A stretch of 37,059 nucleotides of DNA. It comes from an uncultured Collinsella sp. GTDB lineage: Bacteria > Actinomycetota > Coriobacteriia > Coriobacteriales > Coriobacteriaceae. This document shows, one piece after another, positions 1 through 8,177 of the stretch. Within the stretch, counting starts at the first letter, position 1; every line of letters begins with the position of its first letter. The notes below the pieces were generated by a model, which had not been told where the DNA came from, did no database searches, and worked only from the letters and a program-made list of their open reading frames with translations. The position numbers and the translations under genes were made by a program. The stretch is taken from positions 1 to 37,059 of the forward strand of contig URUC01000008.1 in assembly GCA_900550965.1 (NCBI GenBank). The letters run 5' to 3'.

Positions 1-89
1 TCGTGACCGACCGCCTGGCTCGCTACTACGAGACGGTCACCAAGCACAACCTCAACTACCGTCGTTACTATCACCAGTTCGACTACTAA
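1..89 (+). CDS. 3' end of SIS-domain sugar isomerase/deglycase (partial)
   Basis: Only the last 28 codons are present, read in frame from base 3 to the TAA at 87-89. The visible tail has a YY pair, a K-H-N segment and then RRYY before the C-terminus. As I remember it, the C-terminus of E. coli FrlB (fructoselysine-6-phosphate deglycase, a SIS-domain enzyme) has the same arrangement: YY, K-D-H-N, RRYY, a short tail ending in Y. The gene lies directly upstream of a complete mannose-family PTS and a FrlC-like epimerase, which fits a deglycase of PTS-imported glycated amines. With so little sequence the family call is moderate and the substrate is inferred. AgaS- or GlmS-type SIS proteins are alternatives. 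Confidence 0.55.
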   Translation, partial: VTDRLARYYETVTKHNLNYRRYYHQFDY

Positions 90-125
90 TCGGTGATAAA
101 TAAGCTACTGATCAAGAAGCACCCT

Positions 126-153
126 GCCCGGGCGCATGCGTCCGGGCATTTTT
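126..153 (+). terminator. terminator-like hairpin between SIS gene and EIIA
   Basis: GCCCGGGCGCA is followed at once by TGCGTCCGGGC, giving a GC-rich stem-loop (126-147), then ATTTTT. It has the form of a rho-independent terminator. It lies 30 bases upstream of the EIIA start codon, so it may partly uncouple SIS-gene and PTS expression or protect an mRNA 3' end inside the operon. Confidence 0.65.
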
Positions 154-183
154 ATGCCGAAATTCGCAAGAAAGGGGAATCGA

Positions 184-600
184 ATGAGGCAGTTTATCGT
201 GGCGTCCCATGCTCATTTCGCGTCTGGAATCGTCGAGAGCATCGGCCTGCTCTCCGGCGAGCGCGAAAACGTCCATGCGCTGTCTATGTATGTCGACGGA
301 AACGAGGACCTGGTCAAGGAGGCTGCAGCGATTCTGGACGGCTTTGCCGCGGACGATGAGGTCGTAGTTTGCACCGACCTCTTTGGCGGCAGCGTCAACA
401 ACGAGTTCACCAAGATTGTCCAGACGCGCCCCAACACGCACCTGGTGACCAATATGAACCTGCCACTCCTTATTCAGCTGCTGTTCGTACCCGACTCCAC
501 CCCGATCGATGAGGCCATTCGCCAGATCGTCGAGGCGGACGACACCAAGGTCAAGTACGTCAACGACCTGCTGGGGCAGGCCGAACTCGATGAGTTTTAA
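184..600 (+). CDS. PTS mannose/fructose/sorbose-family EIIA component
   Basis: This 138-aa cytosolic protein takes phosphate from HPr and passes it to EIIB. It opens with a beta strand followed by SHAHFASG, the position of the phospho-histidine loop of EIIA-Man (THGxxA in E. coli ManX), making His9 the likely phosphorylation site. The middle has a DLFGGS segment typical of the family. I chose ATG 184 because AAAGGGG sits just upstream and the fold begins at once; an in-frame ATG at 136 would translate through the terminator-like hairpin. The EIIB, EIIC and EIID genes follow with short gaps or overlaps, so the four are one operon. The family is secure; the sugar is not shown by this subunit. 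Confidence 0.93.
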   Translation: MRQFIVASHAHFASGIVESIGLLSGERENVHALSMYVDGNEDLVKEAAAILDGFAADDEVVVCTDLFGGSVNNEFTKIVQTRPNTHLVTNMNLPLLIQLLFVPDSTPIDEAIRQIVEADDTKVKYVNDLLGQAELDEF

Positions 601-616
601 TCGTTAGGAGCACATC

Positions 617-1087
617 ATGATTCAGATGATTCGTGTAGATTATCGACTGCTGCACGGCCAGGTTGCCGTTAGTTGGACCTCGGCTCTGGGTGCCGACTGC
701 ATCCTGTTGGTGAGCGACACGGTCCTCAATGACAAGCTTCGTCTGCAGGTCCTGTCCCTTGCAAAGCCGGAGGGCTGCAAGGTCGTCGTCAAAAACGCCG
801 AGGATGCCGTCAAGGCGCTCCAGAGCGGTGTGACCGATAAGTACAAGCTCTTCGTGGTTTGCGAGACGATCCAGCAGGCCGGTGCCGTCGCCAAGGCGAT
901 GGGCGTCAAGAAGATCAACCTCGGCAATGTTGCCTTTAGCGAGGATGCCCGCCAGGTCTCGACCAGCGTATTTCTCACGCCCGAAAACGAGGCATACGTC
1001 AAAGAGCTGCTCGGCGAGGGCTACGAGCTGTTCATTCAGATGATTCCGGCAGATGCGAAGACTGACGCCGCGAAGGTCATCGGTTAG
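617..1087 (+). CDS. PTS mannose/fructose/sorbose-family EIIB component
   Basis: A 156-aa cytosolic phosphocarrier that passes phosphate from EIIA to the incoming sugar. The N-terminus reads IRVDYRLLHGQV, the hallmark EIIB-Man phosphorylation loop (consensus R-I-D-x-R-L-I-H-G-Q-V), with His13 as the phospho-acceptor. Length is close to the usual 155-165 aa. TAGGAG lies seven bases before the ATG, and the gene starts 16 bases after the EIIA stop. EIIA and EIIB are separate polypeptides here, unlike fused E. coli ManX and like the sorbose- and Gfr-type systems. Confidence 0.95.
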   Translation: MIQMIRVDYRLLHGQVAVSWTSALGADCILLVSDTVLNDKLRLQVLSLAKPEGCKVVVKNAEDAVKALQSGVTDKYKLFVVCETIQQAGAVAKAMGVKKINLGNVAFSEDARQVSTSVFLTPENEAYVKELLGEGYELFIQMIPADAKTDAAKVIG

Positions 1088-1095
1088 GGGCCATC

Positions 1096-1887
1096 ATGGT
1101 TATCAAGACAATCCTGATTTTCCTTATTGCCCTTTTGGGTTATTCCGAGTGGCTGACGGGCACAAGCTACCTCCAGCGCCCGATCGTGCTCGGACCTCTG
1201 GTTGGCCTTGTCATGGGCGACATGGTGACCGGCACGATCATGGGCGCCACGATGGAGCTTGCCATGGTCGGCGCCATCTCGGTCGGTGCGTATAACCCGC
1301 CCGATACGATTTCCGGAACCATCCTGGGCGTGTCGCTTGCCATGCAGGCCGGTGCGGACGCTTCGGCGGCCCTGACCCTGGGCATTCCCATCGCAACGAT
1401 CGTCCTGGCGCTCGATACCGCCCTGGGCCAGCCGGTGATGCTGCTGCTGGTGCACCGTATCGACAAAAACGTCGAGGACGGAGACACCAAGGCCATCACG
1501 CGCAACATGCTTATCGCGGGTTATGCGCAGAGCTGGTGCGGCCTGCTGATTATTCCCCTGGCATTCTTCTTTGGCGCCGATGCCGTCGCCAGCCTGCTCA
1601 ACATCATTCCCGATTTCGTTCAGACCGGCATGGATGTCGCCGCCGCCTTCTTGCCCGCACTCGGCTTTGCGATGCTGGCGCAGATGATTATGAACAAAAC
1701 GGTGGCTCCGTTCTTCTTCGCTGGCTTCTTCCTCGTTGCCTACTTTGGCATTAGTACGACGGGCGTGGCGATCTTTGCCGCGATCATCGTCGTCGCGATG
1801 ACGGTTTTGGGCGAGAAGAAAAAGGCGGAGCAGCCCGCAGTGGCAACCGAGGATCCTGCGATTGGGAGTGGGTTCGATGAGTTTTAA
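1096..1887 (+). CDS. PTS mannose/fructose/sorbose-family EIIC permease
   Basis: A 263-aa integral membrane protein, one of the two membrane subunits that form the sugar channel. Most of its length is hydrophobic helices. The segment RPIVLGPLVGLVMGD, followed by repeated G-A-x-x-E-L and G-x-x-P motifs, is characteristic of EIIC-Man. The C-terminal tail (EKKKAEQPAVATE) is hydrophilic and probably cytosolic. It starts eight bases after EIIB, and its last codons overlap the EIID start, implying translational coupling of the two membrane subunits. Confidence 0.95.
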   Translation: MVIKTILIFLIALLGYSEWLTGTSYLQRPIVLGPLVGLVMGDMVTGTIMGATMELAMVGAISVGAYNPPDTISGTILGVSLAMQAGADASAALTLGIPIATIVLALDTALGQPVMLLLVHRIDKNVEDGDTKAITRNMLIAGYAQSWCGLLIIPLAFFFGADAVASLLNIIPDFVQTGMDVAAAFLPALGFAMLAQMIMNKTVAPFFFAGFFLVAYFGISTTGVAIFAAIIVVAMTVLGEKKKAEQPAVATEDPAIGSGFDEF

Positions 1888-2713
1888 GTTTGAGTCTTCT
1901 TATGACGGGCTGATTTCCCGCGCAGACCTTAAGAAGCTGTTCTGGCGCTCGATTCCCTATGAGCATTCCTGGAACTACGAGCGTATGGGCCATATCGGCT
2001 TTATGTGGGCCCTTATGCCGATCCTCCGCAAGCTGTATCCGCAGGATGCAGACTTTAAGGCCGCACTCAAGCGCCATATGGAGCTCTATAACGTCACGCC
2101 GTACATCTCGACGCTCCCCATGTCCATTGCTGCCGCAATGGAAGAGGTCAACGCTACTGACGATAGCTTTGACACGAGCGCGATCTCTAATGTCAAGCTT
2201 GCTTTGATGGGACCGCTGTCCGGCGTGGGCGATGCCTTCTACTGGGGCACGCTGCGAATTTTGGCAACGGGTGTCGGCACGTCGCTGGCACTGCAGGGCT
2301 CTATTCTTGGCCCGATTTTGTTCCTGCTCGTGTTCAACGTCCCTCACTACATCATCCGTTACCTGCTGACGTTTGTGGGATATCGCTTTGGCTCGGACAT
2401 GATCAGCAAGGTCCAGGAATCGGGCATTATGGACACGATCGTCAAGATGGCCTCTATCATGGGCGCCATGGTGATCGGTGCTATGACCATGGAGATGGTC
2501 ACCGTGGACATTCCGCTCATGGTCGGCGCGGGCGATGGCGCTCAGACGCTCGCCGAGCTGCTCAACGGAATCTTCCCGGGCTTTGTCACGATGGGGCTGT
2601 TTGGAATCGTCTATCTCATGCTCAAGAAGAAGATGAATCCGCTGCTCATCATGCTCGTGATCCTACTCGTGAGTATCGCCGGCGCGTTCTTTGGAGTGCT
2701 TGGTGTCCAGTAG
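1877..2713 (+). CDS. PTS mannose/fructose/sorbose-family EIID component
   Basis: A 278-aa membrane subunit that pairs with EIIC. The N-terminal half holds the family signature region (LFWRSIPYEHSWNYERM, then an H-x-x-x-Y-N-V-T-P segment), followed by the G-P-L-S-G-V-G-D-A motif and several C-terminal membrane helices. ATG 1877 overlaps the EIIC stop (ATGAGTTTTAA) and has GGGAGTGGG just upstream; an in-frame TTG at 1862 is less likely. EIID subunits occur only in the mannose family, so the operon class is certain. Confidence 0.95.
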   Translation: MSFKFESSYDGLISRADLKKLFWRSIPYEHSWNYERMGHIGFMWALMPILRKLYPQDADFKAALKRHMELYNVTPYISTLPMSIAAAMEEVNATDDSFDTSAISNVKLALMGPLSGVGDAFYWGTLRILATGVGTSLALQGSILGPILFLLVFNVPHYIIRYLLTFVGYRFGSDMISKVQESGIMDTIVKMASIMGAMVIGAMTMEMVTVDIPLMVGAGDGAQTLAELLNGIFPGFVTMGLFGIVYLMLKKKMNPLLIMLVILLVSIAGAFFGVLGVQ

Positions 2714-2743
2714 GGTATCCGTCATAATTAAAACAATGTAAGA

Positions 2744-2779
2744 GGGGGCGTCGCGCACACTGTGCTGCGGCGCCCTTTT
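2744..2779 (+). terminator. rho-independent terminator-like hairpin after EIID
   Basis: GGGCGTCGCGCACA pairs with TGTGCTGCGGCGCCC, with one wobble and one bulge, and TTTT follows. The hairpin sits between the EIID stop and the epimerase gene, whose ribosome binding site begins four bases after the T run. It may terminate most PTS transcripts or lower epimerase expression relative to the transporter. Confidence 0.7.
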
Positions 2780-2796
2780 GCCGAAAGGTGGACAAG

Positions 2797-3633
2797 ATGG
2801 AGTATCCACAGCTTGCCGTCATGAATATCAGTCATCGCTATTTTGACCTTGAGGAATTCTTTTCCTCGGCAGCGGCCTCGGGCTACACGTGTTGCGAGCT
2901 TTGGACCGGGGCGATGCATCTGTATGTCGATTGCCATGGATACGATTCGCTCGAGCAGGTACGGGAGCTGTCGCAGCGGTATGGAGTTCGGATTGTGGGA
3001 CTTTGTCCCGAACAGAACAACCCCAAGCCGTGGAATATCGCGGCGCGTGGGAATGAGGCGCGTGCCCGCACGCTCGCGTACTTTAAGAACGTTGTGGATA
3101 TCGCGGCAGAACTTGGAGCCGAGCAGGTCATGGTCTCGAGCGGCTGGGCATTTTTGAACGAGCCGATCGAGGACGCGTGGGGTCGTAGCGCCTCGATGCT
3201 GCGTGCGATTGCCGAGCATGCGGGAGAACGCGGCGTGCGACTGGTGCTCGAAGCCCTACAGCCGGTTGAGTCGATGATCGTGAACTCGGCGGCCGATACG
3301 AAGCACATGATCGAGGCAGTTGATCATCCGGCACTTAAGGCGTGTCTGGATATGGGCGCCATGGCGGTGGCGGGGGATACCATCGACGATTACTTCGATC
3401 TGCTTGGCGATGATGTCGCCCACGTGCATTTTGTCGATGTTGCGGCAGATGGCACGACGCATCTTGCCTGGGGTGACGGCGACCGTGATATGCGCGCTGA
3501 CCTGGATAGGCTGGTGGCGCGCGGCTATCGCGGAGTTGTTTCGGCCGAGACCTATGACGGGCGCTATTTTGCCGACCCCGCAGCTGCCGATGCGCAGGTA
3601 ATGGCAGAGTATCGTCGTGCGATTGGCGCCTAG
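2797..3633 (+). CDS. FrlC-like sugar phosphate isomerase/epimerase
   Basis: A 278-aa xylose-isomerase-like TIM-barrel enzyme. Conserved positions match the metal ligands of this family: Glu152 (LVLEAL), Asp185 (CLDMGA), His211 (HVHFVD) and Glu251 (SAETYD). The layout, including an ELW segment near residue 35, G-x-x-P-E-x-N near 68-74, W-G-R at 128-130 and P-x-E-S near 156-159, parallels E. coli FrlC as I recall it, which epimerises psicoselysine and fructoselysine. ATG 2797 is chosen because AAAGGTGG precedes it; an in-frame GTG at 2788 overlaps that site. Position after a SIS gene and a PTS supports a role in Amadori-compound catabolism. Enzyme class is secure, substrate inferred; other ketose 3-epimerases are possible. 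Confidence 0.8.
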   Translation: MEYPQLAVMNISHRYFDLEEFFSSAAASGYTCCELWTGAMHLYVDCHGYDSLEQVRELSQRYGVRIVGLCPEQNNPKPWNIAARGNEARARTLAYFKNVVDIAAELGAEQVMVSSGWAFLNEPIEDAWGRSASMLRAIAEHAGERGVRLVLEALQPVESMIVNSAADTKHMIEAVDHPALKACLDMGAMAVAGDTIDDYFDLLGDDVAHVHFVDVAADGTTHLAWGDGDRDMRADLDRLVARGYRGVVSAETYDGRYFADPAAADAQVMAEYRRAIGA

Positions 3634-3736
3634 GTGGGGTTGGGCTGCGGCAATCTGCCCCATGTTTCCAAATGAATACGGTGTGAGCGGCTGCGACAGA
3701 TTTTCCCCGCAAGCACTCTAGTATGCTAAAGTACCC

Positions 3737-3766
3737 AGAAGACCGGCGGAGCTATGCCGGTCTTCT
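3737..3766 (+). promoter_or_regulatory. perfect hairpin upstream of the his operon
   Basis: AGAAGACCGGC and GCCGGTCTTCT form an 11-bp perfect stem with an 8-base loop, followed by GTTCTAT. A possible -10 (TATGCT, 3722-3727) lies just upstream, which would put the hairpin at the 5' end of the his mRNA. There is no run of His codons, so a classical his leader peptide is not visible. It could equally be a terminator for the upstream operon, but the T run is poor. Confidence 0.5.
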
Positions 3767-3802
3767 GTTCTATATGAAGCGCAGCATGAGGAGGCTCACC
3801 AG

Positions 3803-5518
3803 ATGACGGCCACACCGTGGGGATTCCGGGACATATTGCCCGAGGAGGCTCAGGCGCGCGAGGAGATTGCGCTGACGGTGAAGGGCTGTTTCAGGGAGCA
3901 TCATTACCTTCCGGTCGAGACGCCGCTGCTCGAGGACAAGGGTTCGCTCGAGGAAGGCGGCCGCATCGCGGACACGCCGTTCAAGCTTTTTGACGACGAC
4001 GGTCGCCTGCTGGTGGTTCGTCCCGATAACACGTTGCCGATTGTGCGCCTGGTTTCGACCCGCATGCGTGCGGCCGACCTGCCCCTGCGCCTTCGCTACG
4101 AGGCGCCGGTGGTTCGTGAGTGCCAGCGCAATGCCGGCGGCTCGCGTCAGTTTACGCAGCTGGGCTTTGAGCTCATCGGCGCGGGCGACGCCGCGGGCGA
4201 TGTCGAGATTGTCTCGCTGGTAGCCGAGGCCGTGCGCAAGCTGACGCTGCCCGATGCGCGCATTATCGCGGGCAGCGTGCGTCCGTTTAAGGAGCTGCTT
4301 GCGGCCTGTGAGGATCGCGAGCTGGCTGCCGAGGCCCTGCGCTGCGTGCACGCCAATGACTTTGTGGGCCTCGATGCCCGCGTGGCGGCAAGCACCGAGT
4401 CCGATGCCGTCAAGGCCGCCATTAGCGAGCTGCCGCGCCTGCACGGTGGCCCCGAAGTGCTCGACCGCGTGGACGCGCTGTTGGAGGCCGCCGGTATCGT
4501 CGCGCCGCTGACGCGCGAGCTGCGCGCCCTGGTCGAGGGTCTGGCCCCCGAGGACGCCCAGGTGCTGTCGTTCGACTTTTCCATCATGAACTCGTTCGAT
4601 TACTACACGGGCCTGGTATTTAAGGCCTATGCCGGCGGCCTGCCCGATCCGGTGGGTTCGGGTGGACGCTACGATTCCATCTTTACCGGCGCATTTGGCG
4701 ACGGCATCGAGGTGCCGGCGGCGGGCTTCGCCTTTTCGCTCGAGCGCCTGGAGGCTGCGCGCACCTCGGCCGAGGACGCCGCTTCGGACGGCGACCACGC
4801 CGCGGGCCGTGGTGCCGAGGGTCCGCTGCGCATCGCCGTTCCCAAGGGCTCGCTTAAGGCCGACACGCTCGACGTGCTCGAGGCCGCGGGCCTGGACGTC
4901 TCCGAGCTGCGCGACCCCGGCCGTCACCTGATCGTGCGCGGTCGCGATACGCGTGCCGGCGAGGGCGCGGTCGGAGATATCGAGTTTGTCATTGTGCGCC
5001 CCAGCGATGCGCCCGCCTTTGTGGGCTGCGGTGGTGCCGATTGCGGCATCTGCGGCTGGGATTCGCTTATCGAGGCCGACCTCAACCTGCTGCAGCTGGT
5101 CGACCTGGGCTACGGCCTGTGCACCTTTATTGAGGCTGAGCCCGCTTGGCGCGCCGGTCAGGCCGAGCGCAACTATGCCCGCCGCGGTTCGCTTCGCGTG
5201 GCAACCAAGTACCCGCGCATCGCGAGTGCCTGGTATGCCGAGCGCGGCGTGAATGCCGATATCGTCTCGCTGCACGGCAATATCGAGCTGGGACCCATCG
5301 TCGGCATGACCGATCGCATCGTGGATATTACCGCCACGGGCGCCACGCTGCGCGACAACGACCTGGTCATCACCGGCCGCATTATGGACTGCACGGCCCG
5401 CTTCTTCGTCAACCCGGGTGCCGCGCGCCTGGATCCGCGCGTTCGCAACCTGGCCGATCGCCTGGCGGCTGCCGTGAAGGACAAGCATTTTGAGCCCGTC
5501 GCGGGCTCGGCACAATAG
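3803..5518 (+). CDS. hisZ-hisG: HisZ-HisG fusion: ATP phosphoribosyltransferase, regulatory plus catalytic
   Basis: A 571-aa protein catalysing the first step of histidine synthesis (ATP plus PRPP to phosphoribosyl-ATP). Residues about 1-325 are a HisZ domain, a histidyl-tRNA-synthetase-like fold with a motif-2-like stretch (RYEAPVVRECQ ... SRQFTQLGFE) and a motif-3-like GGRYDSI ... GFAFSLERL. After a linker rich in Ala, Asp and Gly (about 320-345), the rest is a short-form HisG: LRIAVPKGSLK, the VRPSDAPAF segment, and the substrate-binding stretch around DITATGATLRDN. Short HisG normally needs a separate HisZ; here both are one chain in the order Z-G. AGGAGG lies upstream of the ATG. First gene of the his operon. 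Confidence 0.93.
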   Translation: MTATPWGFRDILPEEAQAREEIALTVKGCFREHHYLPVETPLLEDKGSLEEGGRIADTPFKLFDDDGRLLVVRPDNTLPIVRLVSTRMRAADLPLRLRYEAPVVRECQRNAGGSRQFTQLGFELIGAGDAAGDVEIVSLVAEAVRKLTLPDARIIAGSVRPFKELLAACEDRELAAEALRCVHANDFVGLDARVAASTESDAVKAAISELPRLHGGPEVLDRVDALLEAAGIVAPLTRELRALVEGLAPEDAQVLSFDFSIMNSFDYYTGLVFKAYAGGLPDPVGSGGRYDSIFTGAFGDGIEVPAAGFAFSLERLEAARTSAEDAASDGDHAAGRGAEGPLRIAVPKGSLKADTLDVLEAAGLDVSELRDPGRHLIVRGRDTRAGEGAVGDIEFVIVRPSDAPAFVGCGGADCGICGWDSLIEADLNLLQLVDLGYGLCTFIEAEPAWRAGQAERNYARRGSLRVATKYPRIASAWYAERGVNADIVSLHGNIELGPIVGMTDRIVDITATGATLRDNDLVITGRIMDCTARFFVNPGAARLDPRVRNLADRLAAAVKDKHFEPVAGSAQ

Positions 5519-5623
5519 CGCGAGCGCGCACGGGCGCCCCCATATCCGGACTGCGGGCCGATTGGTGCCGCTGCCCGGCATCTCGTTTTCCAAACGCAAC
5601 CTCGACCGATAGGGGATACCGAT

Positions 5624-7060
5624 ATGAAGACCATCAAGCTTGCTCCCGGTGAGCGCCTCGTTACCAACCAGCTCAACCGCAAGGGTGTGCTGCCGCAAAA
5701 CATCGTCGACGCCGCCCGCGATATCGTGGCCAACGTGCGTGCCAACGGCGATGCCGCGGTGCGCGATTATTGCCAGCGTTTTGACGGTGTTGAGCTGCAG
5801 AGCTTCCGTCTGCCGCAGGAGCAGATCGATGCTGCACTCGAAGGCCTCGATCCTGCCTTTGTCGCCGCGTTGGAGAAAGCTGCACGCCAGATCCGCGAGT
5901 TCCACCAGCGCGAGGTCGAGCAGAGCTGGTTTACCACGCGCCCGGACGGCACGATGCTCGGCGTTAAGGTGACCCCGCTTGCCGCTGCCGGTATCTACGT
6001 GCCGGGTGGCCGCGCGCAGTATCCCTCTACCGTGCTCATGAACGCCATTCCCGCTAAGGTGGCCGGCGTCAAGCGCGTGGTCATGGTGACGCCGCCGCAA
6101 AAGGATGGCCTGATCAGCCCGTATACGCTCGCGGCCGCCAAGCTCGGCGGCGTGGACGAGATCTATATGGTGGGCGGCGCTCAGGCCGTGGCCGCGCTGG
6201 CGTACGGCACCGAGACCATTCCGCGCGTCGACAAAATCACCGGCCCGGGCAACGCCTTTGTTGCCGCGGCCAAGCAGATTGTCTCGGGCGACGTGGGTAT
6301 CGACATGGTTGCCGGCCCCTCCGAGGTCTGTGTGCTGGCCGATGCCACGGCCAAGCCTATGGTGGTCGCGGCCGACCTGATGGCCCAGGCCGAGCACGAT
6401 CCGCTGGCAGCCTGCTATCTGGTAACCTGCGACGAGCAGTTTGCGCGCGAGGTCGAGGCGGGCATCGATATTCTAGTGGCGCAGTCGCCGCGCGCCGAGA
6501 TCACGCGCGCCTCGCTCGATAACGAGGGCACCATCGTGGTGGCCGCCGACATGGCTGCCGCCATCGAGGCCGTGAACACCGTGGCGCCTGAGCACCTTGA
6601 GCTGCACTGTAAGGACGCGATGGGCCTGCTCGGCGGCATTCGCAACGCCGGCGCCATCTTTGTGGGCGCTTGGAGCTCCGAGCCGCTCGGCGATTACGTT
6701 GCCGGCCCCAACCACACGCTGCCGACCGGCGGCACGGCCATGTTCTCCAACCCGCTTTCGGTGGAGGAGTTCGTCAAGCGCTCGAGCGTCATTTGCTATA
6801 CGCCCGAGGGCCTGCTTTCCGACGCTCCCGCTACGCAGAGCCTGGCCGAGGCCGAGGGCCTGTGGGCACACGCGCTTTCGGCTGCGCTGCGCCGCCGCAT
6901 GTTGGAGCAGGGCGAGGATGCCGTGAGCGCCGAGTCGCTGGCGGCGGCCGATCTGACTAAGGTTGCCTGGCCGGGCGACGCCGTGGCGACGGTTGCCGAG
7001 GGAGTGGACCTGACGGCGGCTGCAGGCGGTGCCGCTGGCGCTGTCGTCGAGGAGGCCTAA
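5624..7060 (+). CDS. hisD: histidinol dehydrogenase
   Basis: A 478-aa enzyme for the last two oxidations, L-histidinol to L-histidine with NAD+. Zinc ligands and catalytic residues are visible: Gln255 and His258 in QAEHDP, Glu323-His324 in APEHLE, Asp357 in GDYVAGPNH and His416 in AHALS. The family is usually about 430 aa. Here there is a C-terminal extension from about residue 425 rich in Ala, Val, Gly and Glu, with no recognisable motif. The start has AGGGG at 5611. A 105-base gap separates it from hisZ-hisG, and hisC follows after one base, so they are co-transcribed. Confidence 0.96.
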   Translation: MKTIKLAPGERLVTNQLNRKGVLPQNIVDAARDIVANVRANGDAAVRDYCQRFDGVELQSFRLPQEQIDAALEGLDPAFVAALEKAARQIREFHQREVEQSWFTTRPDGTMLGVKVTPLAAAGIYVPGGRAQYPSTVLMNAIPAKVAGVKRVVMVTPPQKDGLISPYTLAAAKLGGVDEIYMVGGAQAVAALAYGTETIPRVDKITGPGNAFVAAAKQIVSGDVGIDMVAGPSEVCVLADATAKPMVVAADLMAQAEHDPLAACYLVTCDEQFAREVEAGIDILVAQSPRAEITRASLDNEGTIVVAADMAAAIEAVNTVAPEHLELHCKDAMGLLGGIRNAGAIFVGAWSSEPLGDYVAGPNHTLPTGGTAMFSNPLSVEEFVKRSSVICYTPEGLLSDAPATQSLAEAEGLWAHALSAALRRRMLEQGEDAVSAESLAAADLTKVAWPGDAVATVAEGVDLTAAAGGAAGAVVEEA

Positions 7061-7061
7061 T

Positions 7062-8177
7062 ATGGCCGAGCTGACGCCCCACATGAAGGAGCTCGTCCAT
7101 CCTTACCTGGCCGGTATTGAGCCCTACGATCCCAACTTTACGCCTACGCGCATCAACCTTTCGGCCAACGAGAACACCTATCCCGTGCCGGCCGGCGTGC
7201 GCGAGGCAATCGATGCGGCCTTGGCTGCCACACCGCTCAACCGCTATCCCGATCCCATGTCGAACGACCTGCGCGACGAGCTTGCTGCCTGGCATGGCGT
7301 GACGCGCGAGAACATCTGCGTGGGCAACGGCGGCGACGAGCTGCTCTATAACTATCTGCTGGCGTTTGGCGGCGCGGGGAGGACTCTGCTCAACTGCCCG
7401 CCGTGCTTTAGCGAGTACGCGTTCTTTGCGTCGCTCTGTCAGACCGAGGTGCGCGACGTGTGGCGCGACCCCGCGACCTTTGAGCTCGACCAGGCGGCTG
7501 TGCTCGCAGCGGCGCCCGAGTGCAACCTAGCGATCGTGACCTCGCCCAACAATCCCACGGGCGACGTGGCTCCGCTCGACTTTGTCGCGGCCCTGTGCGA
7601 TGCATGTCCCGGCATGGTCATGGTCGACGAGGCCTACGTTGAGTTTGCCGACGATTCGTTTGGCGCGGCCACCACGGCGCAGGGACTTATCGCCGAGCAT
7701 CCCAACCTGGTGATTCTGCACACGCTGTCCAAGGCGTTTGGCGCCGCCGGCACGCGCCTGGGCTACGTGATCGCGGCGCCCGAGGTTATCGAGGTGTTCG
7801 CGGCGATTCGCCAGATCTATTCGGTCAACGTGCTGAGCCAGGCCGCCGCGCTTGCCTGCGTGCGTGCCCGCGATGCCTACGCGCCCGTGGTGGCACAGGT
7901 CGCATCCGAGCGCGAGCGCGAGCTGTGCGCCCTGCGCGCAATGACTGCCGAGGGTCTGCCCGCGGAGGCATGGCCGAGCGCGGCGAACTTTGTGCTCGTG
8001 CGCACGCCGCATGCCACGCGCGTGCGCGAGCGTCTGCGCGACGAGTACTCGATTTTGGTGCGCGACTTTAGCTACGCGCCGGGGCTCGCGGACTGCCTGC
8101 GCATTACCGTGGGCACCCCACAGGAAAACGACGAGGTGCTGGCCGCGTTTGCCGCGCTGGTGAAGGAGGAGATGTAG
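7062..8177 (+). CDS. hisC: histidinol-phosphate aminotransferase
   Basis: A 371-aa PLP-dependent class I/II aminotransferase that converts imidazole acetol-phosphate to histidinol-phosphate. Visible features are NLSANENTYP near 32-41, the TSPNNPTGD loop near 160-168, VDEAYVEF near 188-195, and the Schiff-base lysine Lys224 in TLSKAFGAAGTRLGY. The ATG is at 7062, one base after the hisD stop, with GAGGAGG in the hisD 3' end as its ribosome binding site; an upstream in-frame start at 7029 would overlap hisD. Confidence 0.96.
   Translation: MAELTPHMKELVHPYLAGIEPYDPNFTPTRINLSANENTYPVPAGVREAIDAALAATPLNRYPDPMSNDLRDELAAWHGVTRENICVGNGGDELLYNYLLAFGGAGRTLLNCPPCFSEYAFFASLCQTEVRDVWRDPATFELDQAAVLAAAPECNLAIVTSPNNPTGDVAPLDFVAALCDACPGMVMVDEAYVEFADDSFGAATTAQGLIAEHPNLVILHTLSKAFGAAGTRLGYVIAAPEVIEVFAAIRQIYSVNVLSQAAALACVRARDAYAPVVAQVASERERELCALRAMTAEGLPAEAWPSAANFVLVRTPHATRVRERLRDEYSILVRDFSYAPGLADCLRITVGTPQENDEVLAAFAALVKEEM

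Noticed and set aside
3634..3802. Histidine leader-peptide attenuator before hisZ-hisG
   Set aside because: No short frame with a run of His codons is present, although a hairpin is; a classical his attenuator is not supported.
3770..6397. 875-aa open frame on the minus strand opposite hisZ-hisG and hisD
   Set aside because: It lies fully over two well-recognised enzymes in the other strand; GC-rich codon use leaves the antisense frame open. Its composition (His, Arg, Gly, Ala rich) is that of a shadow frame.
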